This document shows, piece after piece, positions 18,425 through 27,674 of a stretch of DNA of 64,000 nt. The stretch is from MedAcidi-G1 sp000817085 (GTDB taxonomy: Bacteria; Actinomycetota; Acidimicrobiia; Acidimicrobiales; MedAcidi-G1). The notes under the pieces were generated by a model. It saw only the letters and a program-made list of their open reading frames with translations. It made no database searches and was not told the DNA's origin. The stretch spans positions 186,001 to 250,000 of the forward strand of contig JBJLAO010000004.1 of NCBI GenBank assembly GCA_045568635.1, in the 5' to 3' direction. The position numbers and the translations under genes are program-made. Position 1 is the stretch's first letter. Each line of letters opens with the position of its first letter.

Positions 18425-20263
18425 TTGGTTTTAGATTCAATTAATTTTCCGAAAGACTTGAACAACCTTGACTCTGATGAGCTCAAGACTCTGTCTTCAG
18501 AAATCCGAACGCTTCTTGTTGAAACCGTAGAAAACAATGGAGGTCACCTTGGTTCAAACCTTGGGATCGTAGAGCTGACAATAGCTCTGCATCGCGTCTT
18601 CGATTCCCCTAACGACACGATTCTTTGGGATACAGGTCATCAAACTTACGTTCATAAAATTCTTACTGGAAGAAAAGAAGAGTTCATTGATCTTCGCCTA
18701 CCGGAAGGGATCTCTGGATACCCATCTCGAGAGGAGTCACCACATGACTGGATAGAGAATTCACATGCATCAACTGTCCTTTCTTACGCTCACGGTCTCG
18801 CATCTGCTTATTCTTTATCGGACGATAAACGGCGCGTTGTAGCTGTAGTAGGAGACGGCTCTCTTACAGGCGGTATGGCTTTTGAGGGTCTCAACAATCT
18901 GGGGCATAGCGGAAAGAAGGTAACGATAATTCTCAATGACAATGGTCGTTCATATGCACCGACTATAAGTCGGCTATCAGAAAGCCTTATAAGAATTCGA
19001 TCAAACCCAACCTATATGAGGAGACAACGTCGTTTAGAAAAACTGGCTGAGAGCATGCCATGGGTGGGAGAAATCCTGGAACGAGGAATCAGCGCCACTA
19101 AAGCCGCCATAAGAGAAATGTTTGAACCTCCCGCATTCTTCGAAGCCTTAGGAATCACCTATTTGGGTCCGTTTGATGGACACAACATTGAAGAGATCGA
19201 ACAAGCATTAAGCAATGCAGTTGAATTTGAGGGGCCGGTTGTGCTTCATGTGCTCACACAAAAAGGAAGAGGACATGCACCAGCTGAGCAGGATTCCATC
19301 AAACACATGCATGACACCTCAGGAATGAAATCAGGCAGCTACACAGAAGCTTTTTCCGAAGCTATCGTAAAGGTGGGTGAATCAAATTCAAAAGTAGTTG
19401 CTATTACAGCTGCCATGCCTGATTCAACTGGTCTTCTTTCATTTAGAGAAAGGTTTCCTGATCGGTGTTTTGACGTGGGGATCGCCGAACAACATGCCGT
19501 AACTGCCGCTGCTGGTATGGCTATGGGAGGTTTAAGACCCGTAGTAGCCGTATATTCCACTTTTCTAACTAGAGCAATAGATCAAATAAATCTTGACGTT
19601 GGACTTCATGAACTTCCAGTAATTTTTTGCATTGACAGAGCCGGTGTTACAGGTGATGACGGAGCGTCCCATCATGGCCTTCTTGATATATCACTTCTTT
19701 CAAAGATTCCAAAAATGAAAATTTTTGCACCTTCCTCATATCAAGAATTACAGCAGATGCTCGAAGACGCACTTGACATTACAGAAGGACCTGTCGCTAT
19801 TCGTTGGCCAAAAACTCCCGCACCCCAAGTTGAATGGACAGAAGTAGGGACTGGCATGGAATCACGTAAAGTAACCGAAAACACCGATAAACCCAGAGAG
19901 GTCTGCATCTTAGCTGCAGGAAAAATGCTCTCAGAAGCTCTTACTGCTTCAGAAGAACTCAAAGAGGTCGGAGTAACTGTCTGGGATCCTCGAATTATTA
20001 ATCCTCTAAATTCACAAATGCTTGAAGATGCAAAAAAACATAAATTAGTCGTAACTATTGAGGATGGTTACATAGAAGGAGGGTTTGGATCTTCCGTTCT
20101 AAGTCACTTAAACCAAGAAAAATCAGATTGTCGGGTCGTCAATCTAGGCGTTCCTCTTTCTTTTCACTCTCATAACAAACCAGACCACTTACTCTCTTCG
20201 TTTGGTCTCGACTCGTCTGGAATAGTCAAAAGTATACGACAAGCTATTTCTGAGTTTGAATAA
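18425..20263 (+). CDS. dxs: 1-deoxy-D-xylulose-5-phosphate synthase
   Basis: DXS joins pyruvate and glyceraldehyde-3-phosphate, the first step of the MEP isoprenoid pathway, using thiamine diphosphate. The ThDP motif begins GDGSLTGG (about 140) and ends LNDNGRS. GHQTYVHKILTGR gives the substrate histidine, and the pyrimidine-binding domain has AEQHAVTAAAGMA and DRAGVTGDDGASHHG. A transketolase C-terminal domain follows. At 612 residues it is slightly short for the family. The TTG start follows AGAAAGA. The 107-base gap before it contains two copies of CTTCTAAAGTTAAA (18354-18386) of unknown role. Confidence 0.94.
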   Translation: MVLDSINFPKDLNNLDSDELKTLSSEIRTLLVETVENNGGHLGSNLGIVELTIALHRVFDSPNDTILWDTGHQTYVHKILTGRKEEFIDLRLPEGISGYPSREESPHDWIENSHASTVLSYAHGLASAYSLSDDKRRVVAVVGDGSLTGGMAFEGLNNLGHSGKKVTIILNDNGRSYAPTISRLSESLIRIRSNPTYMRRQRRLEKLAESMPWVGEILERGISATKAAIREMFEPPAFFEALGITYLGPFDGHNIEEIEQALSNAVEFEGPVVLHVLTQKGRGHAPAEQDSIKHMHDTSGMKSGSYTEAFSEAIVKVGESNSKVVAITAAMPDSTGLLSFRERFPDRCFDVGIAEQHAVTAAAGMAMGGLRPVVAVYSTFLTRAIDQINLDVGLHELPVIFCIDRAGVTGDDGASHHGLLDISLLSKIPKMKIFAPSSYQELQQMLEDALDITEGPVAIRWPKTPAPQVEWTEVGTGMESRKVTENTDKPREVCILAAGKMLSEALTASEELKEVGVTVWDPRIINPLNSQMLEDAKKHKLVVTIEDGYIEGGFGSSVLSHLNQEKSDCRVVNLGVPLSFHSHNKPDHLLSSFGLDSSGIVKSIRQAISEFE

Positions 20264-20265
20264 AC

Positions 20266-20868
20266 TTAGGAATAATAGGGTTGTTCCCCTGAACTGTGGT
20301 CAGTTACATCGACAACATCTTTTATTTCAGGTACCGCCTCGAGAATAGAAGCTCTAATACCTTCGGTTAATGTCGCCGCACTCATAGAGCATCCTTGACA
20401 ACCACCTCCCATAGACACATGAGCTGTTGAACCTTCCACTCCGACAAGAGTCGCGAAACCACCGTGCGAAGCAAGTGCTGGGTTAACTTTTTGCTCTAAA
20501 AGTTGGTTAATCTTGTCGGGAACATCACCAGTCAACTCCAGTTCCCCTAAATCGCCAAGCGGATTTGGCCTGTTAGGGTTTCGTATGACTAGACCACCTT
20601 GATCTGCACTTTGTGGAATATCTAATGTAGCGCCAGCTAATTTATCTTTGCTTTCTAGAGGAATGATGACCGTCAATTCGCCTACTTCATATGAAATATC
20701 TTCGTCCTCTACTTCTTCTACAGGGACGAAGGCTAAATCGTAAGCATACTCAACGCCAGATACTCCACTAACTGCAACTCTTAGACCTAATTTTTCTGCA
20801 TCTGACTCTTCTGACCGAACGGCTAGAACTTTTAAAGAAGCTTCTTCACTTATCTCAAGAATTGACAC
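20266..20868 (-). CDS. nfuA: NfuA-type Fe-S cluster carrier
   Basis: NfuA-like proteins carry [4Fe-4S] clusters to client enzymes. The first 100 residues form a degenerate A-type (IscA/HesB) domain without the usual Cys ligands. The C-terminal Nfu domain (about 118-195) has Cys157 and Cys160 in GGGCQGCSM. The two-domain layout and 200-residue length match NfuA. It is convergent with dxs, an Fe-S-dependent pathway entry, and shares a window with moaA, which needs Fe-S clusters. Confidence 0.88.
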   Translation of the reverse strand: MSILEISEEASLKVLAVRSEESDAEKLGLRVAVSGVSGVEYAYDLAFVPVEEVEDEDISYEVGELTVIIPLESKDKLAGATLDIPQSADQGGLVIRNPNRPNPLGDLGELELTGDVPDKINQLLEQKVNPALASHGGFATLVGVEGSTAHVSMGGGCQGCSMSAATLTEGIRASILEAVPEIKDVVDVTDHSSGEQPYYS

Positions 20869-20957
20869 ATTTCCTCCCCGTGTGAATTTTCTTATTAAAT
20901 CTTAACTTGAAGATACTTAGTTTCAATTCTATGCCAAGAAACCGATAGATTCCGAAT

Positions 20958-21656
20958 ATGGATTCTACAACTGTGCAAGTCAGATACGAAAACGAAATAG
21001 CAATTTTGGAATTAGATGATGGCAAAGCAAACGCCTTGGGTCATGACGCTATAAGTTCTCTGGTTGAAAAACTTGACGAAGTCCAGGATGCGGGAGCGGT
21101 CGTATTATCAGGTAGGCCTGGAAAATTTTCGGCAGGTTTTGACCTTGCAGTGATGAAATCCGGGGAAGATGCCGCACGAGAAATGTTAAGAAGTGGAGTG
21201 GAACTATTTCTCAAGTGTTACTCATTTCCAAGACCTATAGTCGCCGCTTGCACTGGACATGCTCTAGCAGCGGGGGCTATTTTGTTGATGTCTTGTGATT
21301 TAAGGGTTGGAGCTAAGGGAGAATTTAAGATAGGCCTACCAGAACTTGCTATTGGCATGTCACTACCCTTTTTCGCAACTGAACTTGCACGAGACCGCAT
21401 TTCAAAAAGACATTTCACTAGAGCAACTGCCCTTGGGCAACAATACGATCCGGAAGGTGCACGTGATGCAGGATTTCTTGACGAAGTCGTTGATGTCGAT
21501 GAAGTACTTTCCACTTCGCTAGCTAGGGCAGAATCTTTGAAATCGATTGGTAAAACTCAACTTTCTCTCACACGTTCCACAGCGAGAGGTGAAACTATAA
21601 AAAAGATTGAAGACAACCTTGAAAAAGACCTCAGTCTTTTTATGGTTAGTCAATAA
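20958..21656 (+). CDS. Enoyl-CoA hydratase/isomerase (crotonase) family protein
   Basis: This 232-residue crotonase fold protein probably hydrates or isomerises an enoyl-CoA. The oxyanion-hole regions SGRPGKFSAGFDL (about 50-62) and HALAAGAILLMSCDLR (about 98-113) are present. In LPELAIGMSLP the position usually held by the catalytic Glu of hydratases carries a Glu. It is shorter than classical hydratases (about 260). It is followed 9 bases later by ferrochelatase, which is probably only an operon neighbour. Confidence 0.85.
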   Translation: MDSTTVQVRYENEIAILELDDGKANALGHDAISSLVEKLDEVQDAGAVVLSGRPGKFSAGFDLAVMKSGEDAAREMLRSGVELFLKCYSFPRPIVAACTGHALAAGAILLMSCDLRVGAKGEFKIGLPELAIGMSLPFFATELARDRISKRHFTRATALGQQYDPEGARDAGFLDEVVDVDEVLSTSLARAESLKSIGKTQLSLTRSTARGETIKKIEDNLEKDLSLFMVSQ

Positions 21657-21665
21657 GCAACTTTT

Positions 21666-22679
21666 ATGAACGAGATGTATGACGCTCTTCTTCTAGTCTC
21701 TTTTGGTGCACCTGAAAGCCTGATTGAAGTCAAACCTTTTCTTGAAAGAATCACGGAAGGCAAAAATATTCCTTCCAGTCGTCTCGAAGAAGTAACTAAG
21801 CGTTATGAAACAGTAGGTGGTGTTTCACCTCTAAATGCCAATATTCGTAATATAAAAGAAAAACTGGAAATGGAGATTAAAAATCGGGATATCGATATCC
21901 CGATTTTCATCGGACACAGAAATGTTGAACCGCTTATTCTCGACACGATAAAAGATATGCAAGAGTCCGGCGTCTCTAGGTGCTTAGCATGGCTTTCATC
22001 TCCCTACAGTTCCTACAGTTCCTGCAGACAGTACACGGAGAACATCAGAAATGCTTGCTCCCACATAGGTGATGATGCTCCTCAAATAGATCAGATACGA
22101 CGCCATCACGATCACCCCGGATTGATAGAACCCACGGCAGACCGCCTCCGATCGGCAATCGAAGAGATTCCCAATGACTTGAGAAGCGAAGTTGTGCTTC
22201 TTTTTTCGGCTCATAGCCTCCCACTGCGCATGGCCGACTCATGTCGATATGAGTCTGAAATAAATGAAGCTGCATCACTTGTCGCTAATAAAGTCGATCC
22301 GGATAAGCGTTTACGACGAGAGATAGTTTGGCAATCACGAAGCGGGCCTCCTTCCATACCTTGGTTGGAACCTGACATTAATGACAAATTGGAACAACTG
22401 GCTTCTGAAGGCATAAAAGCAGTTGTGGTCTCTCCTATTGGATTTCCAATAGGAAACTTTGAGATCCTCTGGGATCTGGATTTTGAGGCTTCAAACAAAG
22501 CAGCCTCACTAGGAATGTCTTTTAGCAGAGCTGACACTGTAAATAATGACTCCAGATTTATAAGCATGATCGCCGATCTTCTATGTGAAAGAATCAACAA
22601 ACCCACACTGACCGAAGCTGCTTTGGGCGCTTTAAAAGTTTCACCTGAAAAGTGTGAAAAAGACTGTTGTCCTAGCTAA
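21666..22679 (+). CDS. hemH: Ferrochelatase (coproporphyrin type likely)
   Basis: This enzyme inserts Fe2+ into a porphyrin to make heme. Actinobacterial enzymes usually act on coproporphyrin III (CpfC), so that is the expected substrate. The 337-residue protein has the N-terminal DALLLVSFGAPE, GHRNVEPLILDTI, the active-site LLFSAHSLP and the QSRSGPPSIPWLEPDI stretch. The C-terminus ends in CEKDCCPS. Some actinobacterial ferrochelatases bind a [2Fe-2S] cluster there, which could apply here but the Cys spacing is not identical. No other heme gene is next to it. Confidence 0.92.
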   Translation: MNEMYDALLLVSFGAPESLIEVKPFLERITEGKNIPSSRLEEVTKRYETVGGVSPLNANIRNIKEKLEMEIKNRDIDIPIFIGHRNVEPLILDTIKDMQESGVSRCLAWLSSPYSSYSSCRQYTENIRNACSHIGDDAPQIDQIRRHHDHPGLIEPTADRLRSAIEEIPNDLRSEVVLLFSAHSLPLRMADSCRYESEINEAASLVANKVDPDKRLRREIVWQSRSGPPSIPWLEPDINDKLEQLASEGIKAVVVSPIGFPIGNFEILWDLDFEASNKAASLGMSFSRADTVNNDSRFISMIADLLCERINKPTLTEAALGALKVSPEKCEKDCCPS

Positions 22680-22783
22680 TAAGCAAAAAAATAAGATCTT
22701 GTTGCTTAACACAACAAAAATATGCTTTTTGCCCTTATAGGATCCACTGCCACGTTCAGTTGGCAAGGTAATTTTGAGTTGCG

Positions 22784-23095
22784 ATGAATCACGCTCAAAT
22801 TGCTAAAGAAGCTTTAAATATGCGCCTAGCAACCCTGCCTTCAAACATTACAAATGAGTTGCTTTTGGATACGAGAAAAGCAGGTGAACTCTTAGCCGCT
22901 TGTGGAGATCCCAGCGTTGATAAAGCGATAAGGAATCTAGGTGATACCTGGCAAGAAGCTGGTCTTCCACCTGAAACGATTGAAGGGCCTTGGACAGAAA
23001 AACAGATAAAAGATCTCATATTAGTAGGAGGCAACGAACTCCTAGACATTTTAGATGAACTTGTAAATGGAATCACCCGCTGCAAGATCCATTAA
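22784..23095 (+). CDS. Small protein of unknown function upstream of parC
   Basis: This 103-residue, mostly helical, acidic protein is not one I recognise. It has no signal peptide or membrane segment. Cys40 and Cys99 are the only cysteines. The ATG follows a weak AAGG element. It ends 21 bases before parC and points the same way, so it may be co-transcribed with the topoisomerase genes. The absence of a long overlapping ORF and its position make it a credible gene. Confidence 0.6.
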   Translation: MNHAQIAKEALNMRLATLPSNITNELLLDTRKAGELLAACGDPSVDKAIRNLGDTWQEAGLPPETIEGPWTEKQIKDLILVGGNELLDILDELVNGITRCKIH

Positions 23096-23116
23096 TTTTA
23101 AAACTTTGGAGAAGAT

Positions 23117-25534
23117 ATGAATAAACAACAAAAACTTTTACCCGATGATATTGACTTTGCAAAAGAAATAATAGCGATACCCGTCGAAGAGGAGATGCAA
23201 GAATCGTTCCTTGCCTATTCACTTTCCGTTATTACATCCAGAGCTATACCTGATGTGAAAGACGGATTGAAGCCAGTTCAACGAAGAATTCTGTACACAA
23301 TGCTGAGAATGGGCCTCCGACCAGAAAACCCTCATCGTAAAAGCGCCAGAGTTGTAGGCGACACCATGGGGCGATACCACCCTCATGGAGACGCAGCAAT
23401 TTACGATGCTCTCGTGAGAATGGGACAGGATTTCTCCCGTGGAATGACTCTTGTAGATAAACAAGGCAATTTCGGCTCCCTTGATGATCCTCCTGCAGCA
23501 CCTCGCTATACAGAGTGCCGGCTTGCGGAAACAGCAATGGAAATGCTTAGGGAAATTGATGAAGATACTGTCGATTTCAGGTCTACTTATGATGGGGAAA
23601 GCGAAGAACCCACTTGCTTACCCGCCCTCTTGCCAAACCTTTTAGTTAACGGTACTTCTGGTATTGCTGTCGGCATGGCGACCAATATGCCTACCCATAA
23701 TCTCGTAGAAGTAGGTGCTGCTATCTCTTTAATAATGAAAAAAAGACGTCCAAAGCCGACGATACGCGAAATCATGAGTTTAGTTCCTGGACCTGATTTT
23801 CCAAGTGGGGGAATAATTATCAATGACAATCTTGAAGAAATCTATAAAACAGGAAAGGGAACAATAAGAATTCGCGCCAAGGCACATATTGAACCATCCG
23901 GGAAGAACCGGCAGGCCGTTGTCATAACAGAACTTCCCTATTTAGTAGGCCCAGAAAGAGTTATTAGCAAACTTAAAGAACTTAACGAAGCCAGCAAGCT
24001 AAATGGGGTAATGGATTTCAAGAATCTGTCCGATCGTGAATCAGGTTTAAAAATACAAATAACCATAAAGCCCGGTCATAATCCACAGGCTGTTCTTGCT
24101 GATCTCTACAAAATGACTCCGCTTGAAGAAACCTTCAGCATTAATAATGTGGTTTTAGTAAACGGAGAGCCTCGAACTCTAGGGATATACGATCTATGCG
24201 ATCACTACATAAAACACCGGCTACAAGTAGTAGTTAGAAGAACAAAATACCGACTAGCTCAAGCAAAAGCTCGACTCAACATTGTTAAAGGGCTGCTAAT
24301 TGCACTTGATTCAATCGATGAAGTCGTCTCAACAATAAGAAAATCTGAAGATACGGCCGAAGCGCGAAGTGCCTTAATGGATAAATTTAAATTGACACAA
24401 CTTCAAACCGATCACATTCTTGATATGCCTTTAAAAAGACTCACGGCATTAGAAAAAAGAAAACTAGAAGAAGAACAATCTGAACTGAAAAAAGCCATAA
24501 CAGGTTTTAACACTCTACTTAAATCAGACACTCGTCAAAAAACTCTCGTAATAAAGGAGTTAGACGAACTAGTTAAACAATTTGGGAGAGAGCGTCGTAC
24601 CGAAATAATTAGTTCAGATGACATGCCGGTGTTTGAAACTACGGAGGTGAATGAAGATATAGAGGATGAACCTTGCGTAGTGACCCTCTCATCTTCCGGT
24701 CAGATAGGAAGACTAGGTGTGGACGGCGCCAAAAAAACAAACCCAGGTAGACACGACATAATTCTCTCTTCTCTGCTTACAAGCACAACATCAACTATTA
24801 CTGCTGTCACTTCTGAAGGAAGATCTCTTCACGTTCTTGCTGCTGAGCTTGTAGATGCTTCTGGAAGAACACGCGGCGGCAGTGCTGCTCAACTTTTTGG
24901 CACAAATAAAGGTGAAACAATTCAAACGATACTGACAAATTCAAAAGAACACCTTGTGTTAGTAACCGAAAGTGGGGTAATTAAACGTCTAACCACTGAA
25001 GAAGTACAAAAAACTCAAAATGGAAAAAACGTGATCAAACTAAAAACGGGCGATCGGATTGCAAGTGCATTTTGCACACCAGACGAGATTGACATTGGAA
25101 TAACAACTTCTGACGGGCAGTTCCTCAGAATGCCAGTTTCTGCTGTAAGTATCCAAGGTAGAGGTGCAGCAGGTGTCGCTGGAATGAAATTGAAAAATGG
25201 TTCAGTCATAGTAGCTGCAGGAGCAATTTTTGGAGATGACTTCGTGACTACAATCTTGAGCAACCAAACTGCAAAAGTAACTCCAGTTGCAGAATTTGAA
25301 TCGAGAGGACGTAACGGAGTAGGTGTCCGTATAACAAAAGTGCCGGACGACTCAAAAGTAACAATCGTCAAAATCGGACCTTTAACAAATCTTCTTGCAG
25401 TGATGGCTACGGACGAAGATCCTAAAAAACCTGACCCAAACCCCGTCCAGATTCTAGTTGAATCCAGCAAGAGGGATTTGGTCGGCACAACAACTGAGAG
25501 ACAGATTCTTGCCCTTGGAATAAGTAGATGGTGA
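23117..25534 (+). CDS. parC: Type IIA DNA topoisomerase subunit A (ParC-like)
   Basis: This 805-residue DNA-cleaving subunit has the catalytic Tyr131 in APRYTECR and the winged-helix region GRYHPHGDAAIYD (86-97). The position aligned with E. coli GyrA Ser83 is Ala93, as in many actinobacteria. The C-terminal beta-pinwheel (about 510-800) has RTRGGSAAQ where DNA gyrase carries the QRRGGKG GyrA box. The missing box, the FGSLDDPPAAPRYTECR wording and the parC-parE order favour topoisomerase IV, which separates linked chromosomes. A gyrase cannot be fully excluded without an alignment. Confidence 0.85.
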   Translation: MNKQQKLLPDDIDFAKEIIAIPVEEEMQESFLAYSLSVITSRAIPDVKDGLKPVQRRILYTMLRMGLRPENPHRKSARVVGDTMGRYHPHGDAAIYDALVRMGQDFSRGMTLVDKQGNFGSLDDPPAAPRYTECRLAETAMEMLREIDEDTVDFRSTYDGESEEPTCLPALLPNLLVNGTSGIAVGMATNMPTHNLVEVGAAISLIMKKRRPKPTIREIMSLVPGPDFPSGGIIINDNLEEIYKTGKGTIRIRAKAHIEPSGKNRQAVVITELPYLVGPERVISKLKELNEASKLNGVMDFKNLSDRESGLKIQITIKPGHNPQAVLADLYKMTPLEETFSINNVVLVNGEPRTLGIYDLCDHYIKHRLQVVVRRTKYRLAQAKARLNIVKGLLIALDSIDEVVSTIRKSEDTAEARSALMDKFKLTQLQTDHILDMPLKRLTALEKRKLEEEQSELKKAITGFNTLLKSDTRQKTLVIKELDELVKQFGRERRTEIISSDDMPVFETTEVNEDIEDEPCVVTLSSSGQIGRLGVDGAKKTNPGRHDIILSSLLTSTTSTITAVTSEGRSLHVLAAELVDASGRTRGGSAAQLFGTNKGETIQTILTNSKEHLVLVTESGVIKRLTTEEVQKTQNGKNVIKLKTGDRIASAFCTPDEIDIGITTSDGQFLRMPVSAVSIQGRGAAGVAGMKLKNGSVIVAAGAIFGDDFVTTILSNQTAKVTPVAEFESRGRNGVGVRITKVPDDSKVTIVKIGPLTNLLAVMATDEDPKKPDPNPVQILVESSKRDLVGTTTERQILALGISRW

Positions 25535-25541
25535 AAAGAAT

Positions 25542-27674
25542 ATGACTGTGTCAAAGCCAAAAACAAAACCAACTACGACTAAAACAGAATCAAAAAAACT
25601 GGCTACGTCAAAAGTGAAAACATCTAAAACTAAAAAAAATAGCCTTAACGGTTACGACGCTGATGATATACAAACTTTAGAAGGTCTCGAAGCCGTCAGA
25701 AAAAGACCCGGCATGTACATAGGTGGAACAGGAAGTCAGGGTCTCATGCATCTGGTCTGGGAATTGGTAGATAATGCTGTCGATGAAGCTGCTGCCGGAT
25801 TTGCAACCCGCATGGATGTCGTTCTTAACCGCGATGGATCTGTTGAAATATCGGATAACGGTCGAGGAATACCCGTAGATATTCATTCCGGTAAAAAAGT
25901 TTCAGCCCTCGAAGTAGTTTTAACTGAACTGCATGCGGGTGGGAAATTTGGAGGAGGGGCATATGGGGCATCTGGAGGATTGCATGGTGTGGGTGCTTCG
26001 GTGGTAAATGCTTTATCTTCAAAGCTGGTTGCTCAAGTTGACCGAGAAGGCAACACTCATGAACTAGGATTTAAGGCAAGAGTCCCGGGAACCTTCAGTG
26101 GTTCATCTTTTAAACAAGATCATCAAGTCAAGAAAATTAAAAAAATAAGCCCAACAAAATCTGGGACGCGCATCCGCTTTTGGCCGGATCAAGATATTTT
26201 CGACAAAGAGGCTCGAATTGAATTCGAAGAAATATGTGACCGCTTAACTCGCTCCTGTTTTCTAGTACCCGGTTTAAAAGTCACCGCAACTGATAAAAGA
26301 AGTGGCAATAGCTCTAAACCTTTTAATTTTGTATCGAGAGGTGGGCTTGCAGATTTAGTTAACCATCTTTCGGTTGGTGAGAATGTTACTGAGGTTATTA
26401 CGCTTTCAGGGTTTGAGTCTTTTGTAGAAAAAGTTCCAGTTGACGGCAAAATGAAAGAAGTTGAGAGAGATTGCAAAGTGGAAATAGCCATCCGATGGGT
26501 AAGCGGATTTGATACCACAATTCAGTCTTTCGTAAACACAATTCCAACCTCTCAAGGCGGAACACATATAGCGGGGTTCGATAGAGCACTAACAAGAGCC
26601 ACGAACGACATTCTTCTAAAAGACACCCGCAAACTTGCAAAACTCGCAAAAGAAAACAAAAACCGCGCCACTAAAGAGGATGTTCAAGAGGGACTAGTAG
26701 CGGCCATAAAAGTAATTTTTCCCGAGCCACAATTCCGGGGACAAACTAAACAAGAGCTTGGAACGCCATCAATTGAAAAAATAGTCTATGACATTGTTAA
26801 ACAAGGATTGACAGATTGGTTCAATGGCTCTGGCCCTAAACGCCACGTAAATCTGCTCAGAGATAAAATGTCTAACGCAATAATTAATAGAGTCAGCTCC
26901 AAACAACTGCTCGAAACGAAACGTCGAGCAGCGAGCATGGGTTCAACAGGAATGCCAGAAAAATTGGCTGATTGTCGGGTTCATGGACCTGATTCTGAAC
27001 TAATTATTGTCGAGGGAGATTCTGCTGCAGGCCCAGCAAAAGCTGGAAGAAACTCAGAAAATATGGCCATTTTACCTCTAAGAGGAAAAGTTGTAAATGC
27101 TGAAAAGTCATCACTAAAACAGGTTCTCGATAACACTGAAGCTCAAGCTCTTTTTACAGCAGTAGGTGCAGGATCTGGTGAAGAATTTGAAATAGAAGCT
27201 GCAAGGTACGGAAGGATCATTATTCTTTGCGACGCTGATGTCGATGGAAGCCACATACGCTGCCTTCTTTTAACACTTATGCATAAATACATGCGACCAT
27301 TGCTCGAAGAGGGAAGAGTCTTTGCTGCTCAACCCCCACTGTTTTCGACCAGAATCGGGGACACGATCCACAGAGCTTTCTCTGAAAGCGAACGAGACTC
27401 TGTCACAGCTAAATTGACAAAAGGTGGACGAAAAGCTGAAAATATAATATGGAATAGATTTAAGGGTTTGGGAGAAATGAACGTTGATGAACTAGCTGAA
27501 TGTGCTCTTAATCCTAAAACACGAATACTTCGTCAAATGAAAATGAGTGACGTAGTTGCTGCCAAAAAGGCAGCAAAAGCATTCGACACTCTAATGGGCT
27601 CAGACGTAGGAAAACGTCGTGATTATTTGATTGCTAACAGTAATCTTCTTGACCAATCAGTTCTAGACATCTAA
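25542..27674 (+). CDS. parE: Type IIA DNA topoisomerase subunit B (ParE-like)
   Basis: This 710-residue ATPase subunit pairs with the preceding ParC. An extra Lys/Thr-rich N-terminus (about 35 residues) precedes GLEAVRKRPGMYIGG. The GHKL ATP site has ELVDNAVDEA, DNGRGIPVD and SGGLHGVGASVVNA. The TOPRIM domain shows EGDSAAGPAKAG and DADVDGSHIRCL, which bind Mg2+ for DNA cleavage. The wording GKFGGGAYGASGGLHGVG is like actinobacterial ParE rather than GyrB. It starts 7 bases after parC and overlaps the nuclease gene by one base. Confidence 0.87.
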   Translation: MTVSKPKTKPTTTKTESKKLATSKVKTSKTKKNSLNGYDADDIQTLEGLEAVRKRPGMYIGGTGSQGLMHLVWELVDNAVDEAAAGFATRMDVVLNRDGSVEISDNGRGIPVDIHSGKKVSALEVVLTELHAGGKFGGGAYGASGGLHGVGASVVNALSSKLVAQVDREGNTHELGFKARVPGTFSGSSFKQDHQVKKIKKISPTKSGTRIRFWPDQDIFDKEARIEFEEICDRLTRSCFLVPGLKVTATDKRSGNSSKPFNFVSRGGLADLVNHLSVGENVTEVITLSGFESFVEKVPVDGKMKEVERDCKVEIAIRWVSGFDTTIQSFVNTIPTSQGGTHIAGFDRALTRATNDILLKDTRKLAKLAKENKNRATKEDVQEGLVAAIKVIFPEPQFRGQTKQELGTPSIEKIVYDIVKQGLTDWFNGSGPKRHVNLLRDKMSNAIINRVSSKQLLETKRRAASMGSTGMPEKLADCRVHGPDSELIIVEGDSAAGPAKAGRNSENMAILPLRGKVVNAEKSSLKQVLDNTEAQALFTAVGAGSGEEFEIEAARYGRIIILCDADVDGSHIRCLLLTLMHKYMRPLLEEGRVFAAQPPLFSTRIGDTIHRAFSESERDSVTAKLTKGGRKAENIIWNRFKGLGEMNVDELAECALNPKTRILRQMKMSDVVAAKKAAKAFDTLMGSDVGKRRDYLIANSNLLDQSVLDI

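Noticed and set aside
21884..21901. 18-bp perfect palindrome CGGGATATCGATATCCCG in the ferrochelatase gene
   Set aside because: It encodes ordinary residues of the protein; no regulatory context supports an operator.
22680..22783. Inverted repeat TTGTTG/CAACAA after ferrochelatase as terminator
   Set aside because: The stem is weak and lacks a following U-run.
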